A stretch of 64,000 nucleotides of DNA, taken from positions 67,771,375 to 67,835,374 of the forward strand of contig OX439048.1 of NCBI GenBank assembly GCA_949317995.1, in the 5' to 3' direction. Under the pieces are notes generated by a model. The model was not told the DNA's origin. It did no database searches and saw only the letters and a list, made by a program, of their open reading frames with translations. Position numbers and translations under genes: made by a program. This DNA comes from Acholoe squamosa (taxonomy: Eukaryota; Annelida; Polychaeta; Phyllodocida; Polynoidae). Positions 57,880 to 64,000 of the stretch are shown piece by piece (position 1 is the first letter of the stretch; every line of letters begins with the position of its first letter).

Positions 57880-58370
57880 TGTACACGATCGGTACATACA
57901 GCTCGGTGCCCAGCAGCGGACAGCAACAGCCCCGGTCTCGGCTCAGACAGGCAGCGGCACACGGCTAAAGATTTCAATGCGTCTCGCTGTTATGTTTGTG
58001 TAGAATACACCTCGTCGCCCAGCAGTGCACACGGCGAAAAAAGATGCTTCTCGCGGTTATGTTTGTGTATAATACACCTCCTCGCCCGGCAGCGGACAGC
58101 GACAGCGGCACACGGCGAAAAAAGATTTCAATGCGTCTCGCTGTTATGTTTGTGTATAATACACCTCTGCGTCCGGCAGCGGACAGCGACAGCGCACACG
58201 GCGAAAAAAAGATGCGCCCGGACCGGGGCTCAATCCATGTACCTCTTGCGGCTTAGCGCTAACCGCTAGACCACCGCGCCTTCTCCATGGACTGCGTCTC
58301 GCGGTTATGTTTGTGTATAATACACCTCCTCGCCCGGCAGCTGACAGCGACAGTGCACACGGCTTTGTAT
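57880..58370. repeat. Tandem array with 80-125-bp units, tRNA-derived segment inside
   Basis: About four irregular copies share GTTATGTTTGTGTATAATAC, GCCCGGCAGCGGACAGCGAC and GCACACGGCGAAAAAAGAT. Unit length varies because segments such as TTTCAATGCGTCTCGC are present or absent. The tRNA-like block at 58211-58279 interrupts the last units. Confidence 0.75.
58211..58279 (-). repeat. tRNA-derived sequence within the array
   Basis: TCTAGCGGTTAGCGC (A box) and GGATTGAGCCCC (B-box-like) on the minus strand. Stems are incomplete. Confidence 0.45.
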
Positions 58371-58408
58371 CATATCCAGATTTGGTTCGAACCGAGTGTA
58401 TCTCGTCA

Positions 58409-58481
58409 GTCCCTGTGGCCCAATGCATAGGGGGTTGGACTAAGAATCTTAGGTTGCAGGTTCGAGCCCTACCATGGCAAT
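58409..58481 (+). repeat. tRNA-Arg-like relic or SINE head
   Basis: GTGGCCCAATGCATAGGGG and GCAGGTTCGAGCCCTACC resemble a tRNA of the Arg type. The anticodon stem is degenerate. Confidence 0.45.
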
Positions 58482-58699
58482 GAAACATTCTGTTGGTTTT
58501 AACATGTAACATATGACATGGGAGGACATGAGAGGTTGTGCTGTTATCCAGGATAACAGCATGCCTTAGATGGATAACAGCACGCCTTAGATGGATAACA
58601 GCACGCCTTCCAAAATCGATGGTAAAGCCTACAGGGTGTGCGATATCGACAGATATGTGGATGGGAATAGACCCCAAAAAGCACTGTGTAAGCCAGAAA

Positions 58700-59980
58700 T
58701 CATGGTATAAACCATGATAGATCAGCAGTGACAGGATGCTGATCCAGAGAACCAAACACACAGTTCCAGACATCAGGTCTTCTATAAGCTGTCACATTCT
58801 GGTCACTTTTCCTTCTCTGTACAACAACGTCTCTGATCCCTATCAGTTTACACAATAAGATAGATGCATTGATCAGGATCATAACTCCCACTAGGACCAG
58901 GTAAAATACCCATTCTACCCGTTACCTACAAAGGGCTGCCATAGTAAGCACCCACATTGTTCTCCTCTCCCACAACCCTGACTACAACATGTGATATAGT
59001 ACATAGTACTGATACCACCCAACTTAGCACCACACATACACTGTGGTCTTACGTCTTGACAAACTGCCGCTTTGAAATGGACTGAGAACTTATGCAGACT
59101 TCATTATAACAATCCCCAAAATGACAAAGGCTGATCCTAGTGTTTGGAGGAAACCCGTCACAAGAGCTACCTTACAGAGTACACCCTGTCGCCAGCTTCC
59201 TTCATGGTTCACTAAACTCTTTCCATAGTAGGGCATCTGCACATCCCATCAGGGAAATATGTAATATCAATGATAGATTTACAATGTGGTGCACTCTATT
59301 GATTGATTGATTGATTTGTGTTTTACAGCACTTTAGCGGCACTAAGTAGCTATCCCGTGCTTCACAGGTTGATAATTTAACAGAGGAATGTGTCAGTGCC
59401 CGCGCATATGTGCACCACACACATCCTGAGGGGATAGGAAAGAGGAGATATAGACCCTTTTAAGTGGGCTAGGGAAGCCCGCACTCTATTGAGTGTGAAA
59501 TTGAAAGTATCTACCTGAGAATAAAGTGGATAGGGTCCATAGTAACTTACGGATGCTTGGGTTCGGAAATAGTCTGAGACAGCGCTTCAAAGGAGGTTCA
59601 TGGAAAAGTACCACACATTTAGCTGGTGTTACAAAGCAGCACTGTTTGATGTCATTTAAATGGACCTCTGTTAATATTGGAACAATGTGAAATGAATCCA
59701 GAGCTATGTACATTAATTGATTTCCCTGTAGGTGTAGAACCTGCAAATTGTTCATACCTTGAAAAGATCTTGAAAATATCAATTTAAGTCTGGCTGAGTT
59801 TAGAAATAGCATTTTCATGTCAGCAAGATCAATATATACGTTTTCAAATAGTGATCGTAGATCCCAGAGGTAAAGACTTTCTATCTGTATGGTTAAATTA
59901 GTGACTTCAGCAGAGTCTTCAAGATGCATTTTTCTTCTTACACTCACAGTTAAATCTGTTCTAGAAAAATAGAGGACCAT
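58700..59980 (-). pseudogene. Relic of a leucine-rich-repeat GPCR (LGR/RXFP/GRL101 type)
   Basis: On the minus strand 59515-59961 encodes leucine-rich repeats (LADMKMLFLNSARLKLIF, NNLQVLHLQGNQLMYIAL), then the CC hinge and a segment ending PSIRKLLW, which in this family leads into TM1; it ends at a GTAGAT donor. Next, 59095-59243 gives the ECL1-TM3 signature SWRQGVLCKVALVTGFLQTL. 58950-59045 resembles TM4 (VVLSWVVSVLC). 58700-58912 gives TM5 and the third loop (WVFYLVLVGVMILIN, then RDVVVQRRK). The order matches an LGR, but a TAA follows TM3, another stop follows TM4, and TM4, TM5 and a possible TM6 (58640-58773) lie in different frames. I read it as a decayed receptor gene. The ligand class cannot be told. 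Confidence 0.6.
59290..59440. repeat. (TTGA)n-linked short repeat within the GPCR relic
   Basis: ATTGATTGATTGATTGATTTG is followed by TGTTTTACAGCACT. A TTGA run joined to a GTTTTAC block is a style of short interspersed repeat I associate with molluscan genomes. That association is from memory and not checked. Confidence 0.4.
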
Positions 59981-59984
59981 TTCT

Positions 59985-60600
59985 CTCCTCTGTATATTCT
60001 TAAAGGAATACCAGATTGTACCAAGAACACTGAAAAAAGTCTTCCTGACAAAGTGACATGTATACCCATGTCAACTTGATTTGACACAGATAGCACACAT
60101 CATTGGGACATGTGCACATATGTCACCATGACAACTGTAGCACACAGTAATCCTCGTATGATTTGACATGCCTTAAAATGCCATGTCATCTGTGAGTTGA
60201 CTAGGGTCACGTCCATGTCAAAGGCACTTGACATGTGATGGTTTGACATACATAATTGTTCTAGGATATTCCACTAGATGGGGCAAACAACCATTTTGGT
60301 ACCAGGATTAATCAGTACCAAGAAGTACTACCAACACTTGAGACATTTGATGTATCTGTGTCTTAGTGTTGCAGGCCTGTGGGACTATGATATCCCCTGC
60401 CTTCTATTATAGGCCTGCCTTGATTGAACCATTGGTACATAGTTATTGACTGCTCTTGACCCTTACATAACTGTCTCACAGTATTACCTAGCACTCAGGT
60501 GAATGGATTAGAAATATGTGACGTGTCTTCATTACGCATGTCAAGTGGAGTTGACGAACCAAATATGAGAGGGTCAACCTCATTCGACATGCCTTCATGC
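59985..60600. other. Spacer with repeated TGACATG motifs
   Basis: Many imperfect TTGACATG/CATGTCA motifs occur at 60040-60270 and 60530-60600, in both orientations. No gene is seen. Confidence 0.4.
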
Positions 60601-60603
60601 ATG

Positions 60604-61265
60604 TCATGTGGGAGAGAAATTGTGACCTGTGCAGTATGCGTCAAAGCGATCAGTGTTCTTCTCTCTGTGAAGTTTACTAAATGTAATTCTATGTTGGAAT
60701 TCAAATATATCCACTACGTAGGTATTTACAGCATTATATTCTCCTGTTGAAAAGGTAATAATGCTATTGGATGAGCCTGACTGAATATGATAGATATTTG
60801 TTACAACACTTGGTAGAGATATGATTTGAGATTTCAAATTATGAGGAATCATAAGTGAAGATTCAAAATCCTGAGGGCTGGTGAAATAAAAAGATTGACA
60901 CTTATAGCAATACAGATCTCCCACCAGAACTGGTTCTATGACTAGAAAAAGTCCAATGCTGTGCGGTAGAAAACATTTATTCACAAGCCAAGTTAACTGG
61001 AAATTCCGGGAGCTGGTCTGGAAAGTAGCTTCAAAGGTTTCTCCTGTAAAATTATACAAAGTCTGTTTGTTTGAATCCTGGAGGTGAAATGAAGCTTCAC
61101 AGTCAGTTGAAGTATCAGGAAATATACGTCCTTTATCATGAGTCACCATGCGGATACTAACTCTGTGTTTTACCAAGATAGCGAGACTTACTTTTTGGGA
61201 ACAAGAAGATACAGATGATAAGGAGGATCCTAAAAGTCCAACAATAAGCTTGATATTATCATGTC
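60604..61265 (-). CDS. Exon-like open frame, extracellular (CUB-like?)
   Basis: The frame is open from an acceptor-like CTTGCATAG (exon base 61265) to the stop at 60604, about 220 codons. It starts with a hydrophobic stretch (IKLIVGLLGSSLSS). After it, the segment from GRIFPDTSTDC to GLFLVIEP has the spacing of a CUB domain. The second half contains CYKC and is not recognised. It lies 0.6 kb upstream of the GPCR relic on the same strand, and CUB, LDLa and LRR ectodomains precede some GRL101-like receptors, so it may belong to that gene. No signal-bearing ATG exon was found. Confidence 0.35.
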
Positions 61266-61506
61266 CTATGCAAGAGCCTGTTCACCTCAAAAGTACTTTT
61301 GATTTCCTCCATCGCACATTGAGACTTGCATCTAATAACCCTTGTAAAGTGCAGACAACCAAAGTGGGTAACCTCATTATGAAGTTAAACAATTTAGTTT
61401 TCTTGAATAAATGAGGAACCTTTCTCTGGCAAATATCAATAAGGTGATTTTTGGCTCCGATGACACCTGAGAAGGATATCCCGCCAAGAACACAATTAGT
61501 TACTTC
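61266..61506. other. Intergenic or intron sequence
   Basis: A 95-codon minus-strand frame (61282-61569) overlaps the SINE boundary; I do not recognise it and do not call it. Confidence 0.3.
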
Positions 61507-61967
61507 TGTAGGGGCCAGCTCTGGCTGTAAATCCATGGCGGTAGGCCATCTGCCCCGTTCCGGTTGCACCAGCTCTCAGGGGCATGTCAGCCAGTACAAG
61601 CTGCCCCCCTTGTGTATTATACCGTTTCAGATGTAGGTGGAAGGTAGAGAATGTCAGACGGGGAAGTAGCTCAGCGGTAGAGCTTCCGCCTGCAGGTTGG
61701 AGGGTCCCGGGTTTGACTTCCGGTTTCTCCAGGACATTTTCCGCCGACCTCTTCACTGGTGGAGAAACCGAGTTGGTCCTGCCCTGCAAGGGGGGACTAC
61801 GAGAACTCGGTACCTGGGCTGGTATGACACGAATGACGATTCAATTTGCTAGTGCTGGGAGGAGACTTGGTGGTTGGGCACAACTCAGTACTAGTCCCGG
61901 GTATCTGGTACCTATAGGGTACTGAACCCTATATTGAATCTGGTAGGAAGGAGTGTAGGGGCCAGCT
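61507..61967 (+). repeat. tRNA-derived SINE, possibly flanked by a 14-bp direct repeat
   Basis: GTAGCTCAGCGGTAGAGC (61664-61681) is a consensus A box and GGGTTTGACTTCC (about 61710) a near-consensus B box; a CTGCAG at the anticodon position suggests a tRNA-Cys ancestor. TGTAGGGGCCAGCT occurs at 61507-61520 and again at 61954-61967. It could be a target duplication, although 140 bp separate the left copy from the tRNA head. Confidence 0.6.
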
Positions 61968-62044
61968 TTTCCATAAGGCCAGCAGCCACGTTTCTGGAGA
62001 TCCCAGCCCCCGGGGGTCGGCATCTGGTGGTAGTGTCATACTAG

Positions 62045-62462
62045 TGTAGGGGTATGGTATTTTACACTTTAACGTTCATGCACCCGTGAGACTCAGACCT
62101 AGGTCCTTCGGGTGTGGTGGGGGAATCCGGATGGCAGGTGGCAGCACCTGCCTCTGGGTTCGTATCCACTACACCAGGGGGCCTACCACTCGTCCGCCAC
62201 ACGTCACGTGGCCGGTCTGAGTTTCGCGGGCTTTTCCCCTATATAAGGCTGGTCCTAGCCCTAGGTTCCTCAGTAGTGGTTTACCCACTGCTCAACCAGG
62301 TTGTTACCCGAAAGGGTAACCGAATGCACTAGCAGCATGTAGTCCTCTGAGGCTGTGATCGTATGTAACGCAAGCTCTGAAATAAAAGCTCGGTTGCCTA
62401 CCCGGAAACTTTTCTCTCTCTTCGTTATGATTTAATCTAACTTAACGAGACGAACCACTACA
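62045..62462 (+). repeat. 5' LTR of a second LTR retrotransposon
   Basis: 418 bp from TGTAGGGG to CCACTACA, with short inverted ends TGTAG/CTACA. TATATAAGG at 62240-62248 and AATAAA at 62381-62386 lie in U3-R order. A primer-binding site follows at once. The partner LTR lies beyond the window. Confidence 0.8.
62240..62248 (+). promoter_or_regulatory. LTR TATA box
   Basis: TATATAAGG lies about 140 bp before the poly(A) signal AATAAA at 62381; a start near 62270 is expected. Confidence 0.6.
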
Positions 62463-62463
62463 C

Positions 62464-62481
62464 TGGTGCCGTGACCAGTTG
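62464..62481 (+). other. Primer-binding site of the second retrotransposon
   Basis: TGGTGCCGTGACCAGTTG begins one base after the LTR end. It is complementary to a tRNA 3' end finishing GGTCACGGCACCA. Confidence 0.75.
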
Positions 62482-62505
62482 GTCTTCGGGTAAGCGCAGT
62501 CAGAA

Positions 62506-64000
62506 ATGACTGAGCTGAGCCCAGTTAGGGGAAATGGCTCAAATCGTGAGCTAGACTCCCCGATGGAGGATGGTGAAATCAAGTCACCACCCCAAGGTAC
62601 GGAGTGGAGGGATCCACTAGAACACTACCCTGATGAGTTAGAAGATGTAAGAAGAAACTTACATCATGAACTGGATGAATTTGGAGACTCCTTATTCATG
62701 CCAGGAGGTACTTCGAAACCTGCACCAATGCATAAAAGTACTGCTCAATTTGGTAAATTACCATTTGAGGTACCAAAGCCTAGTGCAGGTATGTTTGAAA
62801 CTCCATACAGTTCTCGAATTAAACACCAAAAATGTGGATTCGAAAAGAACAAAATGGACGAGCTTGAAGACATGAGAGCTGAATACGAGAAGATCCAGAA
62901 GGATCTTATTACACTGACCGGAACCCGAGACAAGATTCTGACTGAAAACAAACAGTTGATATCGGAACGTCTCGATTACGATCAGAGTTGTAGACGCCAA
63001 CAACAATTGTTGTTGGATCAGATGGAGAAAGAAAAGCAAGATTTTCAACTCCAGCACGAACAGTATCGTGATGCACTATATACGGCGGATCTGGAATACA
63101 GAGCCTCGTATGATGAGTTGAATAGAACTAAACAAGAGTTAAATTCAACTCAATCGGCCTACGGCAAGTATCAAGAAGAGCTGAAGAAAATAGAATCAGC
63201 CTTCAAAGATGCTCGGGAAACGTACCAAAAACAGACCGATGAGCATGAAAAACTCAAAGATCAATTGATACGCGAATCCACAGATTTGGCTGTTAAACAG
63301 ACTAAAATGATGGATGATTATTCCGAACTGGAGGCTAAAGCTATCCAGATGTCAAAGTATCTAGAAGATACTGGTCGTGCAGTAGGCACTCTTGAATCAG
63401 ACTTCACTGTTTCAGGAATTGCCCTAAACACGACAAGTAACCAGATGTTCTCTTTGAGGGGCAATGACGGGGTAACAGAGACAACTGTACCTCGTTATGA
63501 AGGAGTAAAGAGTCATCAGGTTAGATTTACAGATAATACCTCTATACCTCTTGGTCTAGGTACGGGAAATAAAGGGGATAATTCTGCGAGTGGAGCTAAA
63601 CAAAGCCGCTCGGCAGGAAGCTCCACCTTTGACGGCGGATGGCCACAACAGTCACCTTTAGGGGGACCAAATGGCCCGTATGCCCAGTATGGATGGAATC
63701 AGTCCCAAACAGGAACGAATCCGTCCAATGGTAACACCCGGAACACGTCCGGAGGAACAACCGGACGAGCACCCGGAGGTTCCAGTACAGCTGGGGGGCA
63801 ATCCGGATGTGATCAAAGATCCGGACCCTCAAGCGATCGTTCCAGGAGCAGACCCTCTGCCAGTGGGACTGGTTTCAATAATGGAAATCAGTCGTATGGA
63901 ACAGGAGGAAACACTAATCCCAATAGTGGTTTCTTTAGCTTTGGTGGAAATACACAACCCACCAATGGTCCAGGGCCGGCTCCCCAAACCAGTGGATACA
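62506..64000 (+). CDS. Gag-like protein of the second LTR retrotransposon, truncated by the window edge
   Basis: From the ATG at 62506 the frame is open for 498 codons to the end of the window with no stop. Residues 1-110 are acidic and polar. Residues about 118-300 are rich in Glu, Lys, Gln and Leu with heptad-like spacing, a long coiled coil. From about 350 on the chain is Gly/Ser/Asn/Gln-rich and low in complexity (SFGGNTQPTNG near the end). No protease or RT is reached, so BEL/Pao and Ty3/gypsy cannot be told apart. The start 43 nt after the LTR and the primer-binding site support its being gag. Confidence 0.75.
   Translation, partial: MTELSPVRGNGSNRELDSPMEDGEIKSPPQGTEWRDPLEHYPDELEDVRRNLHHELDEFGDSLFMPGGTSKPAPMHKSTAQFGKLPFEVPKPSAGMFETPYSSRIKHQKCGFEKNKMDELEDMRAEYEKIQKDLITLTGTRDKILTENKQLISERLDYDQSCRRQQQLLLDQMEKEKQDFQLQHEQYRDALYTADLEYRASYDELNRTKQELNSTQSAYGKYQEELKKIESAFKDARETYQKQTDEHEKLKDQLIRESTDLAVKQTKMMDDYSELEAKAIQMSKYLEDTGRAVGTLESDFTVSGIALNTTSNQMFSLRGNDGVTETTVPRYEGVKSHQVRFTDNTSIPLGLGTGNKGDNSASGAKQSRSAGSSTFDGGWPQQSPLGGPNGPYAQYGWNQSQTGTNPSNGNTRNTSGGTTGRAPGGSSTAGGQSGCDQRSGPSSDRSRSRPSASGTGFNNGNQSYGTGGNTNPNSGFFSFGGNTQPTNGPGPAPQTSGY

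Noticed and set aside
57829-58269. 146-codon plus-strand frame
   Set aside because: It lies in a tandem array with a tRNA-derived insert, and its repeats follow the DNA units.
58144-58773. 209-codon minus-strand frame as a complete gene
   Set aside because: Only the first 45 residues or so could be TM6-like sequence of the decayed GPCR; the rest reads into tRNA-like and satellite repeats.

Overview
The window is animal nuclear DNA. Genes are broken into exons with GT-AG introns, most of the sequence is repeat, and the host proteins are metazoan in type. These are a glycophorin C/SMAGP-like membrane protein, a secreted glycoside hydrolase family 76 (GH76) enzyme and the remains of a leucine-rich-repeat GPCR. 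A marine invertebrate fits best; the GPCR type and a (TTGA)n-linked repeat hint at a lophotrochozoan, but the species cannot be fixed from the sequence alone.

Layout. 1-20,000: a probable two-exon minus-strand gene for an 84-residue single-pass membrane protein (first exon 19575-19635, last exon 3024-3217). Its 16-kb intron is packed with foldback elements, MITEs, three satellite arrays and a 1.3-kb element with terminal inverted repeats. 20,000-28,400: duplicated intergenic sequence, a cluster of an 18-bp motif, and two inverted copies of a roughly 1-kb repeat, one of which carries a solo LTR.

28,500-50,200: a five-exon minus-strand GH76 gene (468 residues, signal peptide, granulin-like tail). 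Exon 4 is cut by a 17,666-bp LTR retroelement (29866-47531) with two 571-bp LTRs that are identical by eye and a 4-bp target duplication. The host reading frame is otherwise intact, so the insertion looks very young and may be polymorphic.

The retroelement is Ty3/gypsy-type (protease, reverse transcriptase, RNase H, integrase). It has gag and pol in one frame separated only by a UAG codon, an env-like glycoprotein, a 196-codon open frame between pol and env, and a 210-codon open frame without ATG in the 3' region. Env and the 3' frame both begin at splice acceptors. A 29-nt ATG mini-exon (38086-38114) is phase-compatible with both, which suggests a complex, splicing-based expression plan. On the opposite strand of the 3' region a TATA box precedes a small two-exon open frame, a possible antisense gene.

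50,200-64,000: foldback elements, tRNA-derived repeats, a decayed LGR/GRL101-type GPCR (58700-59980) with a possible CUB-like exon upstream (60604-61265), and the 5' end of a second LTR retrotransposon on the plus strand (LTR 62045-62462). That element's gag frame, with a long coiled coil, runs off the end of the window.
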